Origin: an uncultured Bacteroidales bacterium
GTDB lineage: Bacteria > Bacteroidota > Bacteroidia > Bacteroidales > F082
Direction of reading: 5' to 3'
NCBI GenBank assembly: GCA_937884015.1
Contig: CALGBV010000342.1
Coordinates: 1 to 6,910, forward strand
Length of the DNA: 6,910 nucleotides
The notes below the pieces were generated by a model. That model saw only the letters and a program-made list of their open reading frames with translations, made no database searches and had not been told where the DNA came from. Numbering within the stretch: the first letter of the stretch is position 1; each line of letters starts with the position of its first letter. This document shows, piece by piece, positions 1-6,354 of the stretch. Made by a program: the position numbers and the translations under genes.

Positions 1-1
1 C

Positions 2-481
2 AATTTAGCCTCTTATACCGCACGCGAAAGCAATCCGCAAATCTTCGATTGGCTCGATTTGCTCGATACGAATGTGTGGCTCATTATGGCGCTAATGCTC
101 TTGGTGGCAGGCATTACGGTCGTTAGTATGTTGCTGATTATCATCATTGAACGTACTTCTACCATTGGTCTTTTGAAAGCCATGGGCGCCACGAATAAGT
201 TCGTTAGGAATGTTTTCCTGTTGCGCTCAATGAAAATCCTTGGCATCGGCATGCTGATTGGAAATGCCTTGGGTCTCGGTTTCTGCTTCTTGCAGCAATA
301 CACATCATTAATAAAGCTGCCTGCCGAAACTTACTATCTTTCGGCTGTTCCGATAGAGTTGCATCTCACCACCGTAATTGCCATCAACTTAGGTACTTTC
401 ATATTGTGGACTTTGATGTTACTCATCCCAACGAGCGTCATCAACAGAATCACGCCGTCGCGATCCATTCGGTTTGAATGA
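2..481 (+). CDS. ABC transporter permease, FtsX/LolC-LolE type (C-terminal part, 5' end outside window)
   Basis: The frame is open from base 2 to the TGA at 479-481, giving the last 159 residues. It should be read from the window edge; the internal TTG at 59 is not a likely start. Three hydrophobic segments are visible at about residues 26-49, 76-98 and 123-143 of the fragment. Between the first two lies 'ERTSTIGLLKAMGAT', the cytoplasmic coupling segment typical of FtsX-like permeases (E-R-x-x-x-I-G-x-L-K-A-x-G-A). The ending 'ITPSRSIRFE' matches the usual end 'I.P..aIRF(D/E)' of Bacteroidales members. In this family two permease subunits work with a LolD/MacB-like ATPase, for example in lipoprotein release from the inner membrane. 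The substrate cannot be read from this fragment. The ATPase is not in the window. Family assignment is firm; the LolC/E role is inferred from similarity. Confidence 0.9.
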   Translation, partial: NLASYTARESNPQIFDWLDLLDTNVWLIMALMLLVAGITVVSMLLIIIIERTSTIGLLKAMGATNKFVRNVFLLRSMKILGIGMLIGNALGLGFCFLQQYTSLIKLPAETYYLSAVPIELHLTTVIAINLGTFILWTLMLLIPTSVINRITPSRSIRFE

Positions 482-550
482 GGATGTTGCCATTCTAAAT
501 TATAATCATTAAAAAATTGCAGTTTTTCTTTTCATTTGAAGAAAAAACAC

Positions 551-558
551 TATTTTTA
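551..558 (+). promoter_or_regulatory. Possible Bacteroidota -7 promoter element (TATTTTTA)
   Basis: TATTTTTA lies 24 bp before the ATG at 583 and differs from the Bacteroidota -7 consensus TAnnTTTG only in its last base. A T-rich stretch lies at the -33 distance, but there is no clear TTTG with the usual 19-21 bp spacing. The call rests on position and the single element, so it is tentative. Confidence 0.3.
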
Positions 559-582
559 CCGCAATAAATCAACATTTGAAAT

Positions 583-1032
583 ATGGAAAACTTTACCATT
601 GAACCGTTGAAAGGTTACGGTGAAATACCTTTCGGAATGACGCTCGACGAAGCCGTCAAAATGCTCGGAATGCCAAACTTTTACGAAGAACTGAACGACA
701 TGGAGGAGACCGAAAACCGCTCCATTTATTACGAATATGACGACTTGCAGACCAACATTTATTTCGAAGGCATAACGAAATCGGTGGTGGCTTGCTTTGA
801 GACTGAAAACGAAAATGCCATGCTTTACGGCAAAAAAGTCTTCGATTTGGACCAGAAAACCGTCATCGAAATGATGAAAGCGAAAGGTTTCAATGAATTG
901 GAACAGGAAACCGAAGACGGCGAACTGCGCATTTCGTTTGAAGATGCCCTCATTGATTTCTTCTTTGATGAAGAAGGCATGACAGCCGTCAGCTGGGGCG
1001 TTTTGGTTGACGACCAGGGTAATATTATATGA
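583..1032 (+). CDS. Acidic 149-residue protein of unknown function with internal two-fold repeat
   Basis: I do not recognise a named family. The product is soluble: no signal peptide or membrane segment is visible. It is strongly acidic, with 35 Asp/Glu against 10 Lys/Arg. The N-terminal part 'GEIPFGMTLDEAVKMLGMP' (residues 12-30) has the 'FGMs.dEv...LG.P' pattern seen in many small proteins with a BamE/SmpA-like helix-strand layout. After that helix come alternating strands ending near 'SVVACF'. The same order, helix ('DLDQKTVIEMMKAKGF', about residues 87-102) then strands with 'LRISFEDALIDFFFDEEG', recurs in the second half, so the protein looks like two diverged copies of one unit. Such small acidic proteins are sometimes immunity proteins, but no toxin gene is next to it and I do not claim that role. 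The start ATG follows an AT-rich leader. The gene downstream begins after 70 bp. Confidence 0.8.
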   Translation: MENFTIEPLKGYGEIPFGMTLDEAVKMLGMPNFYEELNDMEETENRSIYYEYDDLQTNIYFEGITKSVVACFETENENAMLYGKKVFDLDQKTVIEMMKAKGFNELEQETEDGELRISFEDALIDFFFDEEGMTAVSWGVLVDDQGNII

Positions 1033-1050
1033 ATAAAGCGGCCTTGCGGC

Positions 1051-1093
1051 AACAGAAATTGTCACGAATTGCCCATGAATTTAATCATGAATT
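1051..1093 (+). repeat. Repeat A, copy 1 (upstream of GxxExxY gene)
   Basis: These 43 bp match 1637-1679 at about 80 percent, without gaps; most differences are transitions. The unit contains four (A/G)AATT blocks starting at 1056, 1066, 1077 and 1089, so spaced 10, 11 and 12 bp, or about one helical turn. Two of them are full CATGAATT words. It ends 9 bp before the ATG of the GxxExxY gene, so it lies in that gene's leader and could also serve as a regulatory site. Confidence 0.75.
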
Positions 1094-1102
1094 CTTGTTT
1101 TT

Positions 1103-1570
1103 ATGACTGATTTCAAGAAATATTCAGATGTCGTGTACAAGATTATTGGTGCAGCGATGAAAGTACATTCTGAATTGAATTGGGGATTGTTAGAATCTTT
1201 GTACAATGAAGCATTGCATTTGGAACTCAACGACCGCGGCATTGATAATCAATCAGAACAAACTATCCCATGTTTTTACAAACATCATAAGATGGAAAAA
1301 GAATACAGGATGGATGTCGTCGTTGGTGATGTGATAGTGGAGCTGAAATCTGTGAAAGAGCTTGTCCCTCAGCATCGCGCCCAACTTTTCAATTATATGC
1401 GCTTGACAAAAAGACCAGTTGGATTGCTGATAAATTTTGGACAGAAATCTTTGCAAGGAGAACGGTATGCGTGGATTGAAGAAACAAACGAGTGTGTGTT
1501 AATGGATAAGGATATGAATCTTTTGTATGAAGATGAAGTCAATAGTGATTATGAATATGACTCATTTTGA
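1103..1570 (+). CDS. GxxExxY family protein (PD-(D/E)XK-like fold)
   Basis: The signature reads 'GLLESLY' at residues 28-34 (G28, E31, Y34), preceded by the usual 'VVYKIIGAAMKVHSELNWG'. A nuclease-fold core follows: 'YRMDVVVGDVIVELKSVKEL' with D71, E80 and K82 in D-x8-E-x-K arrangement. Next comes 'QHRAQLFNYMRLT' (residues 90-102) and the family's 'VGLLINFG' (106-113). All the expected conserved residues are present, so the gene looks intact. Its biochemical role is not established for the family; nuclease activity is only suggested by the PD-(D/E)XK-like motif. Residues about 122-155 form an extra, strongly acidic tail ending 'YEDEVNSDYEYDSF' beyond the usual core. The gene is bracketed by repeat A just upstream and repeat B 14 bp downstream, and a second A-B pair without a gene follows. 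The start ATG is supported by the alignment of the N-terminal helix with the family. Confidence 0.93.
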   Translation: MTDFKKYSDVVYKIIGAAMKVHSELNWGLLESLYNEALHLELNDRGIDNQSEQTIPCFYKHHKMEKEYRMDVVVGDVIVELKSVKELVPQHRAQLFNYMRLTKRPVGLLINFGQKSLQGERYAWIEETNECVLMDKDMNLLYEDEVNSDYEYDSF

Positions 1571-1584
1571 GGATATTAAAAATT

Positions 1585-1616
1585 AATTCATGAAATGATT
1601 TTGGAAAATTTGTGTG
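1585..1616 (+). repeat. Repeat B, copy 1 (downstream of GxxExxY gene)
   Basis: The unit starts with AATTCATGA (1585-1593) and ends with ATGATTTTGGAAAATTTGTG plus TG at 1615-1616. It recurs at 1709-1752. Its 3' part matches there with one inserted base and one substitution over 23 columns. Both copies are preceded by a run of five A. AATTCATG is the reverse complement of the CATGAATT words in repeat A, so A and B partly face each other across the gene. Confidence 0.7.
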
Positions 1617-1636
1617 GAGGAAATAATGCCTACGGA

Positions 1637-1679
1637 AACATGAATTATCATAAATTACCCATGAATTCAATCGTGAATT
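1637..1679 (+). repeat. Repeat A, copy 2 (downstream of GxxExxY gene)
   Basis: This is the second copy of the 43-bp unit at 1051-1093, in direct orientation and 586 bp further on. AATT blocks at 1642, 1652, 1663 and 1675 keep the same 10/11/12-bp phasing. The CCCATGAATT centre is identical in both copies. No gene follows it; repeat B copy 2 begins 29 bp downstream. Confidence 0.75.
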
Positions 1680-1708
1680 TGTCTGTTGACCATTTTGGAG
1701 AGAAAAAC

Positions 1709-1752
1709 AATTCATGAGCCGATTTGTGGATGATTCTTGGAAAATTCGTGTG
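1709..1752 (+). repeat. Repeat B, copy 2
   Basis: AATTCATGA (1709-1717) is followed by a 12-base insertion relative to copy 1 and then by ATGATTCTTGGAAAATTCGT plus GTG (1730-1752). It ends 36 bp before the nth start codon, so it may sit in the nth promoter or leader region. Together with repeat A copy 2 it forms an A-B pair lacking a gene. Confidence 0.7.
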
Positions 1753-1788
1753 AAAATTGAAATTATAACTGAATAATATGATAATTCT

Positions 1789-2430
1789 ATGACTGTGCAA
1801 GAACGATTCGATGCTTTTGTCGCCTATTTCGCCGAGCACATGCCCGTGGCGGAATCGGAGCTGCATTTCAGCAATCCCTACGAATTGCTTGTGGCGGTCA
1901 TACTTTCGGCGCAATGCACCGACAAGCGTGTGAACATGACCACACCGGCATTGTTTCAGCGTTTTCCGTCGCCAAAAGATATGGCGGAGGCTACCGTTGA
2001 GGAAATCTATTCCTACATCAGGTCGATTTCTTATCCGAACAACAAGTCGAAAAACCTGTTGGGCATGGCGCAGACGCTCGTGAATGAGTTTGGCGGCATT
2101 GTCCCCGACAATCTAGATGACTTGCAGCGGCTTCCAGGTGTAGGCCGAAAGACGGCAAACGTGATTCTGGCCGTGGCCTTCGGCAAGCCGGCCATGCCTG
2201 TCGATACGCACGTTTTCCGTGTGGCAAACCGCATCGGTCTGACCAAAAACTCGAAAAACGTTTTGGAAACCGAAAAAGTGCTGACGGCGCATTTCCCGAA
2301 GGAAGTGCTTTCAACCGCTCACCATTGGCTGATTCTGCATGGCCGATATGTTTGCATGGCACGCAATCCGCAGTGCGAGAAATGCGGAATTAAAAATATA
2401 TGTTGTTACTATAAAAAGAATTGTAAATGA
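1789..2430 (+). CDS. nth: Endonuclease III (DNA glycosylase/AP lyase)
   Basis: This base-excision repair enzyme removes oxidised pyrimidines and cleaves the DNA backbone at the abasic site by beta-elimination. The 213-residue length is normal for the family. The N-terminal part has 'PYELLVAVILSAQCTDKRVN' (residues 30-49). The helix-hairpin-helix is 'LQRLPGVGRKTANVIL' (112-127) with catalytic Lys121, followed by 'PVDTHVFRVANRIGL' with catalytic Asp139. Four cysteines at 189, 196, 199 and 205 give the C-x6-C-x2-C-x5-C pattern that binds the [4Fe-4S] cluster. A stop codon in frame at 1774-1776 and the family alignment fix the ATG at 1789. There is no clear Shine-Dalgarno sequence, as is usual in Bacteroidota. 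Repeat B copy 2 lies just upstream. No terminator is evident downstream; the next gene starts after 96 bp. Confidence 0.98.
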   Translation: MTVQERFDAFVAYFAEHMPVAESELHFSNPYELLVAVILSAQCTDKRVNMTTPALFQRFPSPKDMAEATVEEIYSYIRSISYPNNKSKNLLGMAQTLVNEFGGIVPDNLDDLQRLPGVGRKTANVILAVAFGKPAMPVDTHVFRVANRIGLTKNSKNVLETEKVLTAHFPKEVLSTAHHWLILHGRYVCMARNPQCEKCGIKNICCYYKKNCK

Positions 2431-2526
2431 AATAGTTGCTTGGCTATTCCGTCAGGCTTGTGCATTATTGCGAATGAGTTTTGTGTAGATGGAATCAATG
2501 TGTTAATTAACTAAATGTAAATCGTT

Positions 2527-4584
2527 ATGAAAAAATTATTCCTTACAATTTTCGCGTTGGTCACTTTCTGTTTTCAAGCTAAGGCCTATGATTTTTCGTT
2601 GACATGTGAATCAGGCCAGACCTTGTATTACGTGGTGCTCAGTGCTTATCACCGCGAAGTGATGATTGTGGCACCTTCTGGTAATTATGAAGGTTTTGAA
2701 AAACCTGTCGGTGAAATCATCATCCCTGATAGCGTGCCGTTTTATAAGTTCAATTGTGCTGTTGTAGCCATTGATGATGGAGCATTTTATAAATGTGACA
2801 GCCTTTCGGGCAATCTCGTCATTCCGCAGACGGTCCGTTCAATTGGAAATTCTGCATTTCAAAAATGCACGGGAATTGAATCGGTGTCTTTCCCCGATGG
2901 CCTTCAGTTCATTGGAGAACAAGCTTTTGACGGATGCTCCGGGCTCGTGGGACAATTGAATCTGCCACCCAATTTGAAGACACTTCCTGATGGCGCTTTT
3001 AGAAATTGCTCGGGTTTTAGCGGTCCGCTTGTCATCCCGTCTGGCATTAAGGAGATTGGTGCTGAGGCTTTTAAAGGTTGCAAAGGCTTTAATGGACATT
3101 TCGTTTTGCCCGATAGTCTTGTCACGATTGGGAACTCGGCTTTTGCGGGATGTGACGGCTGTTTCGGTCAATTGGTTTTGCCTGAACGTTTGGAAACTAT
3201 AGGTGAAAGTGCCTTTGCCAGTTGCACTGGATTCTCAGGCTCATTGATTATTCCTGATGGCGTTAAGTCGATTATGGATTATGCTTTTGTTTCTTGCACG
3301 GGTTTTGATGACAATCTGGTTTTATCGCAAAATCTTAAGATAATCGAAAGATCCGCTTTCAGTGGCTGTTCAGGTTTTAAAGGTGATTTAGTCATTCCTT
3401 CAAAGGTTTCTTCCATTAACTATTATGCTTTTGCCAACTGTTCGGGTTTCGATGGCGATTTAATCATAGAGTCTCCTGAACTTAAAATAATACAAAGCTG
3501 TGCGTTTATAAACTGTTCGGGGTTCATCCGTCTGCGGTTACATGAAGGTCTTGAAGAAATTGGAAGAGATGCTTTCAATGGGTGCTTGGGCTTCACTGAG
3601 ATAAATTTTCCGGAAAGCCTTTTGGAAATAGGTCCTAACGCTTTCCAAGATTGTTCGGGCATTAGAGGTGATTTGCTGTTGCCTGAATCAATGACTTTCT
3701 TGGGCGAGAGTGCGTTTCAAGGTTGCAGCGGCTTCGATGGCGTTTTGCACATTCCATCAAAACTGAAAGTCATCAAAGGCGGAACTTTTTGCTATTGCAG
3801 CGGCCTAAAAGGTTCGATCATTGTGCCTGAAGACGTTACACTTATTGAAAGCTATGCTTTCCAGAATTGTTCGGGGTTCGATGGACTTCTGTCACTGCCT
3901 TCGTCATTGATGGAAATGCGAGATTACGTTTTTTCTGGCTGCTCAAATATCAGCGAGATGAAGTTGGGCATGTTTAGAGAGGTTACCATGGGAATAAACG
4001 TTTTTTCGGATGTCCCAAAAAACATTCCCGTACACGTGCCTTGCCCGTATTCGGAAATGTATGAGGTGAGTCCGCAATGGCGTGAGTTCACGAACTATCA
4101 GGATGAATATTTGTTTGATTTTGTTGTGGAAACGGATAATGATGAAAAAGGTTATGTCACCATTGTCCATGCGCCTGATTGCGATGATAATATGGCAGTC
4201 TTACAGGCAGTTCCGATAGGAAACAACGTTTTCTGTTATTGGACCAACAATGGTGCGGTCATTTCTGTCAAACCTGAATTGAAAGTGACGGTCAATGGTC
4301 CGGTCCATTATGTGGCTCATTTCAGCATGACTGGACTCGACGAAGTGTCGGAAGCAATGGTGTCGGTTTATCCAAATCCGGCGATGGGGCAAGTCTCGGT
4401 CGTGGCGAAAGATGCTTCGGCTGTCGAGTTGTTCGATTTAAGCGGAAGATTGATGAAACATGTCGAATCGGATGGTGAGACTTTGTCTCTTGATCTTTCG
4501 GCTTGTGAGGCGGGTATGTATTTTCTGCGTATCATTTCAAAAGATGATGAAAAACAATGTGTTAGAAAAATTATCAAATTATAA
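2527..4584 (+). CDS. Secreted BspA-like leucine-rich repeat protein with T9SS sorting domain
   Basis: A signal peptide is clear: 'MKK', a hydrophobic stretch, and cleavage after AKA at residue 20. The mature protein begins 'YDFSLTCESGQTLYY', a segment shared with the next gene. Residues 62 to about 476 hold 17 LRR_5 repeats, mostly 24 residues long, of the form 'G-x-L-x-I-P-x2-L-x2-I-x3-AF-x2-CSGF'. Each has a cysteine at the same place. A capping region with 'IPVHVPCPYSEMY' follows. Residues about 530-599 resemble the divergent InlB B-repeat module (ends 'VHYVAHF'). From Tyr615 the last 71 residues form a type A T9SS C-terminal domain: 'VYPNPA', 'VELFDLSGRLM', 'GMYFLRI', 'RKIIKL'. The protein is therefore expected to cross the outer membrane by the Por machinery and be anchored at the surface or released. 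Its ligand is unknown. BspA relatives act in adhesion, but that role is only an analogy here. It probably shares a transcript with the paralogue 15 bp downstream. Confidence 0.95.
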   Translation: MKKLFLTIFALVTFCFQAKAYDFSLTCESGQTLYYVVLSAYHREVMIVAPSGNYEGFEKPVGEIIIPDSVPFYKFNCAVVAIDDGAFYKCDSLSGNLVIPQTVRSIGNSAFQKCTGIESVSFPDGLQFIGEQAFDGCSGLVGQLNLPPNLKTLPDGAFRNCSGFSGPLVIPSGIKEIGAEAFKGCKGFNGHFVLPDSLVTIGNSAFAGCDGCFGQLVLPERLETIGESAFASCTGFSGSLIIPDGVKSIMDYAFVSCTGFDDNLVLSQNLKIIERSAFSGCSGFKGDLVIPSKVSSINYYAFANCSGFDGDLIIESPELKIIQSCAFINCSGFIRLRLHEGLEEIGRDAFNGCLGFTEINFPESLLEIGPNAFQDCSGIRGDLLLPESMTFLGESAFQGCSGFDGVLHIPSKLKVIKGGTFCYCSGLKGSIIVPEDVTLIESYAFQNCSGFDGLLSLPSSLMEMRDYVFSGCSNISEMKLGMFREVTMGINVFSDVPKNIPVHVPCPYSEMYEVSPQWREFTNYQDEYLFDFVVETDNDEKGYVTIVHAPDCDDNMAVLQAVPIGNNVFCYWTNNGAVISVKPELKVTVNGPVHYVAHFSMTGLDEVSEAMVSVYPNPAMGQVSVVAKDASAVELFDLSGRLMKHVESDGETLSLDLSACEAGMYFLRIISKDDEKQCVRKIIKL
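2710..3954 (+). repeat. Coding array of 17 LRR_5 units, about 72 bp each
   Basis: The units repeat at the protein level with a period of mostly 24 residues, for example 'GDLVIPSKVSSINYYAFANC' followed by 'SGFD'. At the DNA level they are well diverged, so the array is old and not a recent expansion. Short recurrent DNA words remain at the unit junctions, such as TGTTCGGG encoding part of Cys-Ser-Gly. Unit 1 carries an insertion and unit 12 is shortened. Confidence 0.85.
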
Positions 4585-4593
4585 GGAAAGGGG
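4583..4593 (+). promoter_or_regulatory. Purine-rich ribosome binding region of the second LRR gene
   Basis: AAGGAAAGGGG overlaps the stop codon of the first LRR gene and lies 6 bp before the ATG at 4600. Such a Shine-Dalgarno-like sequence is uncommon in Bacteroidota. It supports both the chosen start and translation of the two LRR genes from one mRNA. Confidence 0.5.
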
Positions 4594-4599
4594 AACGTT

Positions 4600-6267
4600 A
4601 TGAAAAGGACAGTTTTTTTTGCGGTTTTCATGCTTTTTGGGATTATGCCGCTTATGGCATACGATTTCAGCGCATCCTGCTCTTCGGGACAGACTTTATA
4701 TTACAATATTACGGATTCTGTGAATCAGTATGTTGAACTGACGCATCCGTCTGACGATAATGTTTATTATTGGGAAGGCTTTCAAGAACCGGAAGGAAGA
4801 TTGGTGCTCGATGCAACCGTTACAAACGACAATATGACCTATTGGGTTAAAAGTGTTGGCGAGAAGGCATTTTTCCAATGTAAAGGAATCGCTTCGCTTG
4901 TCATTTCCGAAGGAATTGAAAAAATCGGAGCCGTGGCTTTCTGCTCGTGTGATGCCATCGAAACCATTTCATTTCCAGAGAGTTTGAACGAACTGTGTTC
5001 TGAGTCTTTTAAGTGGTGTCATAATTTGACGGAAGTGAATCTGGAAGGAGAGAAACTTATAGCAGCAAAGGGTTCTTTTGACGAATGCAGTAACTTGCGC
5101 TCGATTTCCATCAATGTGCAAGACATGTCCAGTGAAAGGATGTTTACCGGATGCCAGAACCTCTCTCGCATAACGATAGGAGAGAATGTGCGGTTTTTCG
5201 TTGGCGACCAATTGATGTGGGTATATAGCAATACTCTACCCATAGATGTGTGCTTTTATGCAAAGGAATGTTACTGTTGCCGTGCTTTAACCAACATTCC
5301 GATAGAAAGTCTGCAAATTGGCCAGAATGTGACACGTATTCCTGACTTTGCGTTTTGCCAGACAAGATTGACTGAACTGGAACTGCCCGAAAGTTTGCTT
5401 TATATTGGTGACTATGCTTTTCAACGTCTGAAAATCAAGGATCTGAATATACCTAATTCCGTGCGGACCATTGGCTATCATTCGTTTTATAATTGCGAAC
5501 AGCTTGAATCGGTCGTCATTGGAAAAGGTCTTGAAGGCATTCCGACGGGTGCGTTTGAGGACTGCCGTGCACTGAAGACCGTTGTCATTGGAAGCAATGT
5601 GAGCTATTTGGCAGAGAATGCTTTTGGATATTGCAGGAAGATACGGAAAGTTTCTGTCAGGGCGACAACACCGCCAGCCTTAAGGGGAAAGACTTTTTTC
5701 GCTGACGACAATTTTTATGTTGAAATTCCGTGCGGCATGTCTGAGACTTATGGTCAGGCGGAATATTGGAATAGTTTTCCGATGATTGAAACCGGAGCCA
5801 GAATTACGGTCCGAAATTCTAATCCGAATTGTGGTTGGACGGAAATAACTAAAAAGCCTACTTGTGAGGATGATGAAGTCATTGTCAAGGCATATGCAAA
5901 TGAAGGAGACTGGTTTGAGGCATGGCTCGTGGATGGCGAAGTCGTGTCGACAGAATCTGTCTATGTGTTTCATACACAAGAAGATGTCGAATTGGTGGCG
6001 CTGTTCGGTGGAACGGCAACCATGGAAAATAATTCGTGTCCATTGACCATCTATCCGAATCCGGTCAAGGACTGCCTGAATGTAATGGTTCCGCAGCATG
6101 TGAATGTGCAGAAAATTGAATTGTTTGACGTGCTGGGGCAGTTAATGTTGCGGAAAATGCCATCGGATTCAAGTCTTGATGTGCAGGGCCTGCCATCGGG
6201 CTGCTATATCCTAAGGATATGTCTTGAAAACGGAATGACTTATTCTTTGAAAGTCGTTAAGGAATAA
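4600..6267 (+). CDS. Secreted leucine-rich repeat protein with T9SS sorting domain (paralogue of the preceding gene)
   Basis: The 555-residue product has the same plan as its neighbour. A signal peptide ends after Ala20, and the mature start is 'YDFSASCSSGQTLYYNI'. LRR_5 repeats follow ('VKSVGEKAFFQCKGIASLVI', 'LLYIGDYAFQRL', 'VRTIGYHSFYNCEQLESVVI'), then an InlB-B-like module at about residues 400-472 (ends 'VELVALFGG'). The T9SS type A domain runs from Tyr485: 'IYPNPVKDCLNV', 'IELFDVLGQLM', 'GCYILRI', ending 'LKVVKE'. The repeats are fewer and less regular than in the first gene. Around residues 190-240 the pattern breaks at 'QLMWVYSNTLPIDVCFYAKE'. The cysteine is missing in some units. The product is expected at the cell surface or in the medium through the type IX system. 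The ligand is unknown. The gene ends 74 bp before the strong terminator stem at 6342. Confidence 0.95.
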   Translation: MKRTVFFAVFMLFGIMPLMAYDFSASCSSGQTLYYNITDSVNQYVELTHPSDDNVYYWEGFQEPEGRLVLDATVTNDNMTYWVKSVGEKAFFQCKGIASLVISEGIEKIGAVAFCSCDAIETISFPESLNELCSESFKWCHNLTEVNLEGEKLIAAKGSFDECSNLRSISINVQDMSSERMFTGCQNLSRITIGENVRFFVGDQLMWVYSNTLPIDVCFYAKECYCCRALTNIPIESLQIGQNVTRIPDFAFCQTRLTELELPESLLYIGDYAFQRLKIKDLNIPNSVRTIGYHSFYNCEQLESVVIGKGLEGIPTGAFEDCRALKTVVIGSNVSYLAENAFGYCRKIRKVSVRATTPPALRGKTFFADDNFYVEIPCGMSETYGQAEYWNSFPMIETGARITVRNSNPNCGWTEITKKPTCEDDEVIVKAYANEGDWFEAWLVDGEVVSTESVYVFHTQEDVELVALFGGTATMENNSCPLTIYPNPVKDCLNVMVPQHVNVQKIELFDVLGQLMLRKMPSDSSLDVQGLPSGCYILRICLENGMTYSLKVVKE

Positions 6268-6334
6268 GCCGGTATTATCTATTCATAGGTGTTGAAGTGA
6301 TGTTTTGTAAATAACAGAATAACAATCAACTATC

Positions 6335-6354
6335 CGACAACAAACGACAACAAA
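6335..6354 (+). repeat. Tandem 10-mer CGACAACAAA x 2 inside the terminator left arm
   Basis: CGACAACAAA occurs at 6335-6344 and again at 6345-6354, directly adjoining. A third, degenerate copy (CGACTACAAG) lies at 6365-6374, spanning the loop and the start of the right arm. Either perfect copy can pair with TTTGTTGTCG at 6377-6386, giving the hairpin two possible registers. Confidence 0.8.

Noticed and set aside
59..61. TTG as the start of the permease gene
   Set aside because: The frame stays open to the window edge and the residues before it fit the family, so the true start is upstream of the window.
556..1065. Long open frame on the minus strand over the acidic protein gene
   Set aside because: It is the antisense shadow of the + strand gene at 583-1032. 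Its product has no recognisable family, and the + strand frame has a coherent acidic protein with a family-like motif.
1051..1752. CRISPR array
   Set aside because: Repeats A and B are imperfect, few, unevenly spaced, and enclose a gene instead of spacers. No cas gene is present.
1051..1752. Insertion sequence with terminal inverted repeats
   Set aside because: The flanking units are mainly direct, no transposase is encoded, and GxxExxY proteins are not known transposases. A cassette-like unit remains possible but an IS is not supported.
2431..2448. Terminator after nth
   Set aside because: AATAG/CTATT can form a 5-bp AT-rich stem, but it is weak and no T-run follows.
5680..6099. 139-codon open frame on the minus strand inside the second LRR gene
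   Set aside because: It lies fully opposite the InlB-like module and sorting domain, whose conserved motifs show the + strand to be coding. The antisense product has no recognisable domain.
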